The notes below the pieces were generated by a model. The model saw nothing but the letters and a program-made list of their open reading frames with translations. It made no database searches and was not told where the DNA came from. A program made the translations under genes and the position numbers. 64,000 nucleotides of DNA, taken from contig CM037869.1 in the NCBI GenBank assembly GCA_021292105.1, forward strand, positions 36,025,835-36,089,834. Direction: 5' to 3'. Positions within the stretch are counted from its first letter, which is position 1, and every line of letters begins with the position of its first letter. This document shows, piece by piece, positions 44,180 to 55,740 of the stretch. The DNA comes from Anadara kagoshimensis (taxonomy: Eukaryota > Mollusca > Bivalvia > Arcoida > Arcidae).

Positions 44180-45543
44180 AGCTCACCTGAGCCAAAAGGC
44201 TCAGATGAGCTATTGCTATCTATCACCGTCCGTTGTTTGTCGTCCGTCGTCTGAAACTTTACATTTTAATCTTCTCCTCCAAAACTACTGAGCCAAATTT
44301 GATGAAACTTGGTGATTATTATGCCTGGGTAACAGGCTTTCAAAATTATGTTCGGGGTTTGACCACGCCCAAAAATATGGCTGCCATTACTATAAATAGC
44401 CAAAAGACAAAAACATCTTCTTCTCTGAAACCAAAAGATGCAGGCAAATTTTGAGTAGATTTTTGGCTTCAAGATACCTAGATACATTAAAATTGTGTTT
44501 TTCATGAAAATTGGACGAAAAATAGGTTACGCGTTTTTTGCGTAAAATTATGTAATTTTTAAAATGAGACATTTATTGTTATAACTTCATAATGACTGAA
44601 GATAATTGTATGAAGTTTTCACTGTTAATCTTGTCTTGCGATTTTCTTCCGATTGATGTCAAGGTCAAAGGTCAAGGTCATGTCCCAGTTTTTGACCTTT
44701 GATAAAAAATGCTATTTTTTAAACATTTCTGGTGATAATGACGTAGGATTTTTGGTTAATTGTAGGTATTGACATGACGATCATTATGATATATCGATTA
44801 AGGTCATGGGTTCAAAGGTCAAGGTCACAGATGTACAAGTTTACCAAAATAGTTAATTATCTGCAAAACTATGAACTTTTTGTATAGGCATGTATACTAG
44901 AATATTGTAGGTAATGGCCCAATGGTCATTTTGATATATGAATAAAGGTCATGAGTTCAAAGGTCAAGGTAATAGATGTAAACAAGTACTGAAATGATTA
45001 TTTATCTCAAAAACTATAGACATTTTGTATAGGCATGTATATTAGAATATTGTAGGTATTAGCCTAAAAACCATTTTGATATATGAATGAAGGTTATGGG
45101 TTCAAAGGTCAAGGTCACAGATGTGAACAAGTTCTGAAATGATTATTTATCTCAAAAACTATAAACTTTTTGTATAGGCATGTATATAAGAATATTTAGG
45201 TATTATCCTAATGATCATTTTGATATATGAATGAAGGTCACAGATGCGAATGAATACCTTAATGGTTAATTATCTTGAAAACTATTAACTTTTTGTATAG
45301 GCATGTATATTAGAATATTGTTGGTACTGGCACAATGGTCATTTGGATATATGAATGAAGGGCAAATGTCAAGATCACAGATACAAACAAGTACTGAAAT
45401 GATTATTTATCAAAAACTATTAACTTTTTGTATAGGGATGTATATTAGAATATTGGCCTAATTATCATTTTGATATTTGAATGAAGCTCATGGGTTCAAA
45501 GGTCAAGGTCACAGGTGAGCATTAAGGCCCATGGGCCTCTTGT
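44180..45543 (+). mobile_element. Helentron-like element, third subfamily
   Basis: The left end is AGCTCACCTGAGCC, with the hairpin partner GGCTCAGATGAGCT. The right end is CAGGTGAGC, then AAGGCCCATGGGCCTCTTGT, followed by T. The core holds about five to six decayed units related to copies 1 and 2 (TTTTTGTATAGGCATGTATA, GGTTCAAAGGTCAAGGTCAC). More degenerate than copies 1 and 2, so probably older. Confidence 0.72.
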
Positions 45544-46089
45544 TTTCAATTTTAAATTATGAAAAAATTTGTAATTATCCACAAATGATTTCAAAATCAA
45601 AATTTTATTATGATTATGAACTAATATTGCATAAATGCCTCTAAATTTAATTGTTAAATCTTTGCAGGAAAAGTGTTGTGTAGCTAAACTTTCTGACACA
45701 GGGTGTCTCAGCCATGGAATATGGCACAAATAGATTTTTCAAATCAAATACACAAGAAAACATCTAGAACATTATATAAATTCTATTTACCAGTATATTT
45801 ATCTGACACAGGGTGTTTCAGACATGTAATACAGCAACAATAGATTTTTCATATCTGATATATCAGAAAACATATCTAGAATATTATACTAATTCTATTT
45901 ATATTTTTCAAACTTTAAATCAATATTTTTATTTTTAATTTACAAAATTTGATTTATGATTTTGATAAGTATTATATGTTTATATGTCTTTGTTCTACAT
46001 AGAAAAAGTGTTTTAAATAATACATATACAAGCCAAGAATATATTAAATTTACACATTGTATTTATTTTATGATATAGTATAATTTTAA

Positions 46090-46399
46090 CCCTCTTGCTG
46101 CCAAATTAATTTTCAGCGCACCGTTGACAGTGCCAAATCGTAGTTCACAATACGAAATGATGTGACATCAATAATGGAATATGACGTCGGACGCATTTGT
46201 AGTCATATGACATCATTAGTTAATTTTAAATAATAATCTGAATTGTCAGTATTTTGCATTTTTGTTTACTTCACAAAAAGTTTATAAGAGATATCTCTTA
46301 GTCTTTTTACTAAGAGTTGTCAATTCCATTTAAAGGACATATTTGTCTGTATGGCAGGCTGTTGTAGAGAACACATATATCCATCTGGCAGCGAGAAGG
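46090..46399. mobile_element. piggyBac-like MITE with TTAA target duplication
   Basis: CCCTCTTGCTGCCA at the left end pairs with TGGCAGCGAGAAGG at the right end as inverted repeats with two mismatches. TTAA flanks both sides (46086-46089 and 46400-46403). TTAA duplications and CCC-type ends are the hallmark of piggyBac elements. It is 310 bp, non-coding, with an internal TGACATCA/TGACGTC-rich stretch. Confidence 0.7.
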
Positions 46400-46697
46400 T
46401 TAAAGTTATCACTTATGATTTTACAATTGTTCTCAATACTGTAAACAAACTTTTATTTACATGTGATTAACTTTCATGCTTTTCGCGAGGACAAAATAAT
46501 CATAAAATTTAATCTACGCGTATTTGTTTTCAAAATGTATGATTGGTACCAAATATTTGGCCATTGTCAATACCTGAAAGTTAATAGCTGCGAAATGGTT
46601 TTTACAAAGGAATTGCAAAAAATTAATATTGATATCTGTAAATAAAAGTTGGTTCTCAGAATTGAGATAGCAATTGAATTATTACAAATTCTTGTTA

Positions 46698-46700
<3 letters not shown>

Positions 46701-46735
<35 letters not shown>
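46701..46735. repeat. (GA)n microsatellite
   Basis: Uninterrupted GA units, intergenic. Confidence 0.85.
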
Positions 46736-46739
<4 letters not shown>

Positions 46740-47490
46740 GAGCTTGTAAAATGTAAATGCTCTATTCCATTTTTCCTGGTGGTCTATTCTGCTTTAAATT
46801 TTATTTTATTATTAGTGATAGAACAATTGTAAAATTGTTTCATTGTTACATTTTTTTAAATGTCAAGATCTGATTTTGGGATATTACTTATTAGTTTTCA
46901 AGATTTGAATTTGAGAGGAGAAGAGGAAAATTCTTGTTTTATATCACTTTTTTTCTATTTAATTTATTTTACATTGGAATTACACATTTCAAATATTTAA
47001 TTAGTTTAGATTTGATTTATGTTTGCATGTAATAATAATTTTTGATAAACTTTTATATTACGTATATACATGTATTTATATAAGAATACATATACCAGAC
47101 AGGGGAACACACTGCATTTCTTCATCAACATTTTTGTCTTCCATTTTTTCTCAAAAAATTTTAACAGCTCTACAAGAACAATTTTTTGTGAGAGTAGATG
47201 TGCCATTGGCCATTCAAATTTTATAATGTGCACGGTTGGGAAAACATGGATTTCCTATTTGACGTTTGTTTGGGGGACATTTTTTAAATGATAATACCAA
47301 AGCTAATGCCTGTTTAAAACATACCAAAACAGTTGAAGTTCGTATCATTGGAATTTGTATAAGATATAGAGTATTTAAAGTCATTTACATGTTTATTCAT
47401 ATCCACTTTGTGGTTTTTAAAAAATAAAACTAAGCATGTGGACATGCTTGATGATCAATAGTTAAGAGTTACAATCAAAACAGTTGACAA

Positions 47491-47493
<3 letters not shown>

Positions 47494-47557
<64 letters not shown>
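47494..47557. repeat. Compound (GA)n-(TG)n microsatellite
   Basis: GA units followed by AAAG and then TG units, intergenic. Confidence 0.85.
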
Positions 47558-47835
47558 TTTGGAATACTATTTATTGTTTTAAATTTTATTGTAATAAGCT
47601 GGATATTTAAATTATTATTTTGATATTATTTTTTGAGATGGTTGTTTATTATGTTTATTATGTAATTTTTTCTTCACCAGAATAAAAATTCATAAAACAA
47701 ATTAAATTGACTTCAGAGATATTTTGTAGGTAATAAGTACACATCTGTTTTATTGTATAAGTACAGTAAAATCTGCAATAGTGACTATCTCTTGTAATTA
47801 TAAAGACTAGTTTTAAGGTCTTCTTTGCCAAGTAC

Positions 47836-48047
47836 GGTACAGACTTGTCAAAACTTGAACACTATGCTAACCAATCTGCAACTCATCTCGGCCCCTCTTT
47901 AGCTTAACCTTGACAATTTTTGGCAGCTACTGTATATCTCTCAACAGCTTTTTGGGTAACTAGCTATCCATATCTGGGCCAATCAACAACCAAACATCTA
48001 CTCCATTTCATTAGCTCAGTGTTAAACTTTGGACAGGTCTGTACCTT
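47836..48047. mobile_element. MITE of the CAGACCTGTCGAAAG family
   Basis: It starts TACAGACTTGTCAAAACTTG and ends TTAAACTTTGGACAGGTCTG. It has the same internal order as the copies at 29.3-30.7 kb. Intergenic. Confidence 0.62.
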
Positions 48048-48277
48048 AGAAACCCTCTTTAAAAGGCCACCTTTTAGTTACAACCACTTTTAAGGATCCC
48101 TTTGAATTATATTTGGACCAAAACTACCTCTATATAGAAACCATATGTGGCTAGTGTTACGGGTCCCATTACTTCTTATATCAACCATAAATATAGGATC
48201 TGCATTGGGTGGTTATAACTATTGGATTTATTAAATGAGTTGGATAAAATTTTATGCAGTGAGTCTTGTGCCTAAGG

Positions 48278-48650
48278 AAGCATGTGTTAAACCGCAAGGC
48301 GTGGTAAAATCATAACTTGCTCAACAAAATCAACAGACACTAGTCTTTCTGAACACCTAGTCTAAACCACAGGGCTCGTTCATTGTCAAATCGGGGCATG
48401 CTTAACAAAACAAGCAGATACAAGGTTCCTGAACCGTTAGTCTTACTACTTTTGAGGGCTATTGAAGACTCTGTTGACCGCATTTCTGATTTGACAGTGA
48501 CCGCGTCTTGTGGTTAAACGCACAGCTTAGGTATAACGCATCTTTAATAGTAGTGAGACTAGGTGTTCAGAAAGACAACGTGTCTGTTGTTTTGTTAAGC
48601 ATGCCTTGATGCGCCTTGTGGTTAAACGCACAGCTAAGGTACAACGGATC
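48278..48650. repeat. Foldback/MITE with arms of about 80 bp
   Basis: The left part (GTTAAACCGCAAGGCGTGG to CTTTCTGAACACCTAGTCT, 48286-48365) is the imperfect inverse of the right part (AGACTAGGTGTTCAGAAAGA to GCCTTGTGGTTAAACGCAC, about 48558-48632). The centre is about 190 bp of unique sequence. Confidence 0.65.
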
Positions 48651-48916
48651 AGTTGGTCTCATTACATACACTATGTAACATATAATACTACTTGGCTGTT
48701 TGCGAGATATCGATCATAGTAAACCCATGACCATGATTCTGAGCCCGACAAAACTGTTAAGAAATGCTTATACTCGTTTCAGAAATCCGGGTCTCTAGAG
48801 CACAGTTGAGAGCATACAACTAGCTAGCTAGATGTATATTTGGCGCGTTTCTAGCAGGTCTTATTTAGCTGAATAAATGTGAGACAGACTAAGTGTCTTT
48901 CAAATTAGGGATGCAG

Positions 48917-49020
48917 TAGTCCGACTAATCAGTCCATTAAACACCAATTTTAAATTTTGGCTTGTTGGGGGTTTGTCAAAAATTAAAATGGGGGTTTTAT
49001 GGACTGATAAGTCGTACTAG
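48917..49020. repeat. Foldback 'ATCAGTCCATTAAACACCAA', copy 2
   Basis: AGTCCGACTAATCAGTCCAT is mirrored by ATGGACTGATAAGTCGTACT. It is bounded by a direct GGGATGCAG-T/A repeat on both sides (48908, 49020), a possible target duplication. Confidence 0.6.
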
Positions 49021-49715
49021 GGATGCAGACAATATCATCGCCGTAATCTAGCACTGTGTACTTTGTCTTCAAATCGAAATTTAAAAACTAAAGCATTTTA
49101 CTTTAGTTCCATTGGGTATTTAGCTAGCTTGGGTAAGAAGATCTAATTCCATTCTATACATGTATAACGTTCTTGCTATTATTATTATTATTTTATTATT
49201 AAACTAAATAATGCAATACGTTTTAATGTTCGGCTTCATTCATTTTTTTTAAATGATAAACCACGAAGGAGGTCTTTCGTGCAGTAAACTATATATGTCG
49301 GTTTAACTCTCCTGGGGAAAATCTGCAACAAAGCAGTCCTATTTATATTCAGAAGAAAAAATATTTAAAAATCACAAAGAGAAACTTATAGCCTATTGAT
49401 CGGAGATTATATCCAATTATAAATTTATATTTAAAAATAAATATTTTTATTATATATTTTGGATCAATAACTTATCAATTAATTTGAACTATGTATACTT
49501 CCGATTTTTAACTTAAAGCTTAAATTATTTATAAAAGATATGTTAATTAAGGTTTTAACGGTATACACTACCCAATACACAACCATGGGTTTATGGAATC
49601 TCGACAAATGTGACTAGCCAGAAAAAATACAATGAAAGGTCTATGTAGCGTTAAGCAATAATCGATTGATCAAGCGATCTATTGTATAGGTTTGTTTAAC
49701 TTCATAGAGCGTCAG

Positions 49716-49922
49716 GTTTGACCTGGTCATTTGACCTTTAATTTGAATATTCAAACAGCGCTATACATTGTGTAACTTAGGGGCTACATGTTGGAATAGA
49801 TGATAGTAATGCTGGGTACCAGGTGTTTATGGTAATGAAACATGCTGTCTTCTCTAAATCACACAGTCTATTAGCCCAATCTAATATTTAAATTAAAGGT
49901 TAAGCGGACAGGTCAAACTTAA
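49716..49922. mobile_element. MITE related to 1097-1320, copy 2
   Basis: Left-side TTTGACCTGGTCATTTGACC and right-side AAAGGTTAAGCGGACAGGTCAA form imperfect inverted ends. The right end matches that of the 1097-1320 element. Intergenic. Confidence 0.5.
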
Positions 49923-50384
49923 CGCACTATACCTGTGTAAGAGATCGAACATGTCTATGCACATTACGGTAAAATTGAAGAATAAAACAAGCGTTGCGCA
50001 TGATTTAGAGGAAGTACAAACGTCTCCATATCATAGTTAGTTTGTGTTTTTGTTTATTTATCTTTGCGATTTATAATTCACCATAAAACGAAAGTGGTGT
50101 GACGTAAGTTACTGTCTTCAGCTCAGGAGTTAATTCAGGTAGGTCTGTAAGAATGTATAAAATCGTATTTAAATGTTATATTTGTTAAAATCTGGGGCGA
50201 AGAATCACAAGTTAAAATCATATATAGATAAGTCTATCCAGTTTCAGATTATTTATAAAGGCGTTTTGATTTCCATAAATAGTTTAAAGGGCTTGAATTG
50301 ATAAAATGTTGAATCAAAACTTGACAAAAACGGACAGTTTAAAAATGATAGAGTTGTGTTGGGTAATGTGTTTAACGTCCCAGT

Positions 50385-50670
50385 CAAGAATAATTGAATT
50401 TTCACTTATATCGAAATGTCGCCAGCTATAGGCGAAGGCGCAGACATTTTGCATTACCTCTCGTGCCACGCCTTTCGTGACACGGGGCCTCGTTTAGTTT
50501 CTCATCCGAAAGAATCGTGACTTTCATTTCGTAATGCCGAGTGCTTGGTGAACAGTCACTGTCCACTTTTTAAGTTTTTGGTCAGACCCGATCGCGGTTT
50601 GAACCCACGACCTTTTATTTACGGAGAGAGCACTCTACCATCTGAGCTACCACTTGTGGTTTAAAGGTGA
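50385..50670 (-). repeat. tRNA-derived SINE, reverse orientation
   Basis: On the minus strand AAGTGGTAGCTCAGATGGTA (A box), GTCGTGGGTTCAAACCGCG (B box), the body GCACTCGGCATTACGAAATG and the tail TTCTTGACTGGGACGTTAAA are in order. Confidence 0.72.
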
Positions 50671-50765
50671 CAGAAGTACTGTGTCCACTGTCCGGAAAGT
50701 CTTACATGGACGTTCAACATAAATGGGCTGGAATGGACCGGTTCTGATGTTGTCATTTTAAAATA

Positions 50766-50947
50766 CAGCCAGACCTGTTTATAAAGGTCCTCAAAGGGGA
50801 TTAGTAAAAGTGTTCTGTATGGACAGGTGACAATTATATACAGGTTTCAATAACACGAATAAAGAGCAATTAGGATAAATTTCACTGACCTTTAAAAGCA
50901 GATGGTCCTTACTAGTATAGAGATGGCCTTTAAGGCAGGTTTGACTA
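50766..50947. mobile_element. MITE of the 'CCTGTCTATAAAGGCC' family, copy 2
   Basis: It starts CAGCCAGACCTGTTTATAAA and ends GGCCTTTAAGGCAGGTTTGACT, matching copy 1 at 35793-35970 in end sequence and internal order. Intergenic. Confidence 0.55.
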
Positions 50948-51293
50948 CATGTATATACAAAACGATTTGGACGGGTTTAAAGCTTGAAGATAACCCAGGT
51001 TATGAATAGAGTAAAATATTTCTGATTGATTGATAATCACGCGTATGAGATTTTGTCAATCAATAGACGCTCACTAATTAAGCTGTTAGAAACCTTACAG
51101 TGACACCCACACCCAGTCTAATGTACTACTTTCACTTGCATCTGCTGAGTGTTTGGCTTATCCGGCAAGTGTTCTGCCACACTGGCGTTCTTACGTACGA
51201 TCTGAATACAATGTTAAGTTAGTTTTTTAAAGTTTACTCATGAGTTTAAACATTGTAGCAAAAAGCTGTCGCATAATACATAGTGTAACGTAA

Positions 51294-51480
51294 TTATTGT
51301 GTTTTACGTCCTATTAAGGTTCTTTCACTTATATCGAGATGCGCCCTTTCTAACAAGGTAAAAGAAATTGGAGTGTTCTGAGAAAATAATGTAACTTCTG
51401 AAAGCGAACTAACAACCTTTCTTACAAAAGGGTCTGTACAAGTAGGATTCAAACATACCCGATGGGAGTAAAACCACAAT
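51294..51480 (-). repeat. SINE body, reverse orientation
   Basis: GAGTGTTCTGAGAAAATAAT..GCGAACTAACAACCTTTCTT matches the body of the copy at 57055-57300 and of other SINEs. The head is decayed. Confidence 0.5.
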
Positions 51481-51544
51481 TTTTATAAGAAACAAACCAC
51501 AAACAAGGCTAGATACTTATCATTCTGTGCTTTTATATACCACT

Positions 51545-51715
51545 AAGGTAGCTCAACTGAAAGAATGTTCGCTCCGTATGTCGAAGGTCTGGGGTTCGAA
51601 ACCTGCCCGGGTCTAACTTGAAAATAGGGATCTGCAAAAGTAACATTGTGCTAGATATAACTGGTGACTTCCCAATATAAGTGATGTATTCTTGGCTGGG
51701 CGTAAAACCCCATCA
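51545..51715 (+). repeat. tRNA-derived SINE
   Basis: AAGGTAGCTCAACTGAAAGA (A box), GGTCTGGGGTTCGAAACC (B box) and the tail ATTCTTGGCTGGGCGTAAAA are in order. It lies about 560 bases upstream of the OTU exon. Confidence 0.68.
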
Positions 51716-52279
51716 ATCAATGAATGCTTTTATGAACCCAATCTTATATGTGTCGGTTATGTTATATATATATATATAAATCTTCACATTTTGTAAATTA
51801 TCATTGCAAATGCATTATTTCCTAAACACTTAAAAGTAGCACATGGGAAGTATGAAAATCAATCATTCAGGGGTTAAAATTATGTCTTGTAATCATGTGA
51901 AGTTCCAGGACCTTTTGTCTTTATTTTTGATAGGTCCCATATTAGGTTTTGAAAATCCACTAACAACTTTGAAAGGTCCATATACAAGGAATGAGAGTGC
52001 AATCTGTCTGACAAACAGCTCAGACGCGTCTGTTGTCAAAGGTGTAATAATATTATTTATGGTAGAAGTAGGAGCACTGTCGTGGAAAAACTGCAGGTCC
52101 ATGGAACTTTTACATGTTTTTGATTAAAATCATTTTAAGTTCAGTAAAGAAGGCATTAAATCGGACATATTATTGAAACCACCACTGTAATTCTTTTCTC
52201 TTTACCTTCCAGATAAAAGAAACCGAAAACTCCAGGATGTAATTACGCTGTTTAACGCCGTGGTATCTGGAACACAGTG

Positions 52280-53152
52280 ATGTTTTCATTTCAACCTGGT
52301 TATAACCGAGGACACGGCTCCTCCTCCATGAGGGACGACACCTATCAGACGACATATGGATCTTCTTTTAATGCATCCCTGAAGCAGACGAAACATATAA
52401 GTCGGAAGGACTCTCAATCAAGTTATACAGACGATAAATATTCGTATCGGAAAGATGACGAAGCAAGTCATCCAAAACTGCGGGTATTTCATCCAGTCAC
52501 ACGAGACTGGCAGGAGATTGAATCAAAAAAACTTGGGCTTCAAGTAATCAAGCACAACAAATACGGATCTCAAAAGAATTACAATGACAAAAGCCCGCCA
52601 AAAGATACTATATCCGTTAGAGCAGACGGCAACTGCTTCTTCCGGGCAATATGTGTCATTCTGACAGGAGCTGAGGATGAACATATGAAGGTCAGAGAAG
52701 CCGTGACCAAACACGTGAGTGACCATCCTGATATGTATCGGTCATTTCTTCAAAGTAGAGGTGGGATGTCGCAGTATTTAAACAACATGAGACGGTCGCG
52801 TGAGTGGGCGACAGACGTCGAACTTTTAGCGACAGCGACGTTGTTAAAGACAATTATAGAGGTCTTTTTTCCATATCCAGTAAGCAGATCAGAAACCGAA
52901 TACAGGTGGCAAACGTTTAAACCACTCACCAATCCGGATATAACATACCCGGTTATTTATATTACCAATAAATACGACCACTTTGACCCTGTTCTAGATA
53001 TTGACAATTCGGACATATCTCGTCACACATCATCTGACAAACATGGCCTAAATACGGGTTACGGTAGTATTTATGGTGAACCAAAACGACAAGAGAGATC
53101 ATATGACAAAGATCTAAAACAGAGCCATGGACATGGTGCCATTACTTTTTGA
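52280..53152 (+). CDS. OTU-domain cysteine protease (deubiquitinase-like)
   Basis: Single-exon CDS of 290 residues, read from the ATG at 52280; the frame's preceding codon is GTG. A CAG acceptor at 52210-52212 suggests a spliced 5'UTR. Residues 1 to about 105 are polar and probably disordered. The OTU fold follows: VRADGNCFFRAI holds the catalytic Asp116 and Cys119, WATDVELLATA is the usual mid-domain strand/helix, and NKYDHFDPV holds the catalytic His234. The key residues of the family are therefore all present. OTU enzymes cleave ubiquitin or ubiquitin-like chains; linkage preference cannot be read from the sequence. The 50-residue tail is Ser/His/Asp-rich. No other recognised domain is present, so it is not assigned to a named OTUD subtype. 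Confidence 0.92.
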   Translation: MFSFQPGYNRGHGSSSMRDDTYQTTYGSSFNASLKQTKHISRKDSQSSYTDDKYSYRKDDEASHPKLRVFHPVTRDWQEIESKKLGLQVIKHNKYGSQKNYNDKSPPKDTISVRADGNCFFRAICVILTGAEDEHMKVREAVTKHVSDHPDMYRSFLQSRGGMSQYLNNMRRSREWATDVELLATATLLKTIIEVFFPYPVSRSETEYRWQTFKPLTNPDITYPVIYITNKYDHFDPVLDIDNSDISRHTSSDKHGLNTGYGSIYGEPKRQERSYDKDLKQSHGHGAITF

Positions 53153-53237
53153 AATTTCAAAAAGTGTTTTGAAAAAAGCAAGCAATATCAAAATTTCTGG
53201 AAATGCAAAATGTTACTTTTTGTGATTGTAACAATCT

Positions 53238-53296
53238 GTACGGAAGCCCGTTAGTGCAAGGCTGTGAAAATATCTACCATCTAATGGGCTTCCGTA
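53238..53296 (+). promoter_or_regulatory. Hairpin in the 3' flank of the OTU gene
   Basis: TACGGAAGCCCGTTAG (53238-53253) is nearly the exact reverse complement of CTAATGGGCTTCCGTA (53281-53296), 15 of 16 positions, with a 27-base loop. It lies about 85 bases after the stop codon, probably in the 3'UTR. It could be an RNA structure or a small MITE remnant. Confidence 0.45.
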
Positions 53297-53567
53297 ATTC
53301 TGTGATTTAGAAAATAGATTTTGTGTTGTGTATTTGTTTGTGCCTGTGAGTTGTATCTTGTAAGTTGAACTTCATTTGTTCCTTTAGATTCGCTCAAATA
53401 ATTGCTCAGTTTGGATTGTTTCTGGTTTTGCAATTTGTTTGCTCAAACATTTCGCCATTGCAGAACATATGAATCTGGTTAAATCTTTCCCACTGATGTA
53501 CCCAATGTTCGTATGTAATGTTGAACATGAAGAATTCCGTATTTGATCTACGTACACATGCACAAAA

Positions 53568-53852
53568 CAGACCTGTCTAAAGTTTAAGACTGAACTAACG
53601 AGAAAGAGTAGAAGCTCAGCTGTCTAGTAGCCGAGATTTAGACAGCTGCAGGAGAGAGAGATAACAGCTGCCGAAAACCGGTCGAGATATAGGTAAAGAG
53701 ATAGCTGTCAGCTCGGTACCTATTCGTTAGCTTAGTGTTAAACTTTGGACAGGCCTATACTGTAGATATCTGTCGAGGGGCCGAGATGAGGTTCCGATTC
53801 GGTACTCATTCTTTAGCTCAGTGTTAAACTTTTGACAGGCCTGTACTGTAGA
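53568..53852. mobile_element. MITE of the CAGACCTGTCGAAAG family, with an extra 3' end
   Basis: It starts CAGACCTGTCTAAAGTTTAA; the first right end (GTTAAACTTTGGACAGGCCT) is at about 53735-53763. A second right end (TTAAACTTTTGACAGGCCTG) follows at 53822-53850, as if one copy lost its left half or a tail was duplicated. It lies about 400 bases after the OTU gene. Confidence 0.6.
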
Positions 53853-55139
53853 TGTTGGTATGATATAACGATCATATTTTGATATGTGCAGCCGAGTTCC
53901 TGATGGTTTAATAGTAAACATACTGGCAATTACCTTTGCTTTTATTTTAGTTGTACACATATTGCCATTCTATGCATAAACTCATAAGTGATTTTCATAA
54001 TACACGCCATGGCATTTCATGACATGATATCGTTGTTTCTGTAACTAGCTGTGATAAATTGTTCTTATAAAAGAGATCCGTCCATTGTATACAGATATAT
54101 TAAGTGCTTTTGAACATTTTATAGTTTTACACGATACAAGAAGCTTTATTTAACGTCATTGTAAGCTTAAAATTACAAACATTAGCTCCTAAGAACTAAT
54201 TTACCGACAAACATTTATGTATAGAATGAATCTCTATATAGTATCCTCTAGACAGGCATATAAATTATGAACTGTTTCTTAAGAGGTGTACATTAATTTA
54301 TAATGACTGGATTTAGCAAATGATAAATCACAATATTCCTGGAAAATTATATAATTTATTATACCCAGGCTTCTTAACTTTTCTTAAAGTTAAATCTGGT
54401 AAATTTTAAACTGTATTTTTTATTGTTAAGATATTCGGGAATTTAAGGTGCCTTTTTGATGGTCACTTCAAACTTACAACGCCTGTATTAAATTTTGTCA
54501 AAAATCTTCCTTTTTAGTTCTGTCAGGTGCTAATTTTTGAAATGATACATTCAAAAGTAGCACATGACATTTCCGAAAAAAATTGCGAAAATTCGCTTAA
54601 TCAGTCATTGAAAATCTTAATTAAGTGGTTATTGTAAAACTAGAGCCAGTCTTAATTATCGAGTCCAAAATCAGTGTTTGTAGTTTGAATTTGTCTTTAT
54701 TATCGAAAATTGGATTGGTGAATAATCATATATGTATGAGTCTGTTGAATATTCATTAAATATGTATACATTATCCGCCACCGATTATTTGAATCAAAAT
54801 ATGCACACACGCACATTACACTTATTGCATAGTCTAGTCAGCTATGACAGTAACCTCAACCAGTAATGCCTTGTCTTGTCATCTGCATGCTTGTACAAAA
54901 ATACCTGTACATGTAGTTCTCTGCTTTGTTATTGTACTACTAGGGATGTAATGTTTGCTAAATCAAGGGGAAGGATGTGTTGGTTGCAACTGCCCATCTC
55001 TCCCCAAACAAGACCCATTGATGTGAAATTGAATTTGGTATCAGGCCATTTACACCATACCCGAGTTCGCCTATATATACATCACAGGAATTCACCTGAA
55101 GTTCACGAGTTCGCATTTTGGTCAAATGGAATATAAGGT

Positions 55140-55310
55140 AAGTGGTCTAAAGGGGTCTTGGTTCAAATCGCTCTTGGGATTTCCTAGTTTGTGAGAATGT
55201 TTTGGAAGGTTGGTGGTTTTCTCCTGATGCTCAGGTTTCTTCATCCATTCTTGAATTTATCGTCTCATATAAGTGAAAGAATCTTGACTGGTACCTGATG
55301 TATCATTACT
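55140..55310 (+). repeat. SINE remnant
   Basis: AAGTGGTCTAAAGGGGTCTT and GGTTCAAATCGCTCTTGGG are decayed box motifs. The tail is GTGAAAGAATCTTGACTGG. Confidence 0.5.
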
Positions 55311-55407
55311 ACAATGCATTAAATGTACAATTTTACATGGTCCAAACATCAACACAAGAAGAAATCATCAAAATTTCTCCAATAATTATTTTTGAAACAT
55401 ATGTATG

Positions 55408-55740
55408 TGTTACCGTAGATTAATTTTTTATCGCGAAAGACTTATTAACGCGTAATTTCGCGAGGATCTCTCGGTCGCTAATTCATGCAACGCGACTATT
55501 TCCAGAATGGCGAAAATTGAAAAAAGCCAAATTCCAAAACATGCCATCCATTGACTATGACCGTAGAGGTTATATAAGCATGGCAAACCGTCTTGGGAAA
55601 AGGAGATAATTGTCTGTCGATCGCGAATTTTGATATTAAGATGGATTGTGGTCGCGAATTTGCATGTTCGCTAAATGACGCTTAGGAATCGACACGCGAA
55701 ATGTGATACTCGCGAATTCAAAGTAGTCTACAGTAATTTG
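55408..55740. mobile_element. MITE with TACCGTAGATTAA / TAGTCTACAGTA ends
   Basis: TTACCGTAGATTAATTTTTT..ATCGCGAA at the left is the imperfect inverse of TCGCGAATTCAAAGTAGTCT..ACAGTAA at the right. The interior is rich in TCGCGAAT motifs. Intergenic, upstream of the oxidoreductase gene. Confidence 0.55.

Larger units (their letters stand above)
39911..52212. other. Intergenic region between the membrane-protein and OTU genes
   Basis: 12.3 kb without a supported coding region. It contains a minisatellite, two Helentron-like elements, a piggyBac-like MITE, foldbacks, SINEs and microsatellites. The stretch 45544-46085 and parts of 48050-50400 are AT-rich with no structure I can name. An OTU 5'UTR exon ending at the GTAGGT donor near 50139 is possible but unproven. 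Confidence 0.6.

Noticed and set aside
44233..44454. 73-residue frame
   Set aside because: It lies inside the 5' unique region of a Helentron-like element and has no Rep or helicase motif.
51843..52127. 94-residue open frame upstream of the OTU gene
   Set aside because: It overlaps an open frame on the other strand, has low-complexity composition and lacks any recognised motif or splice link to the OTU exon.
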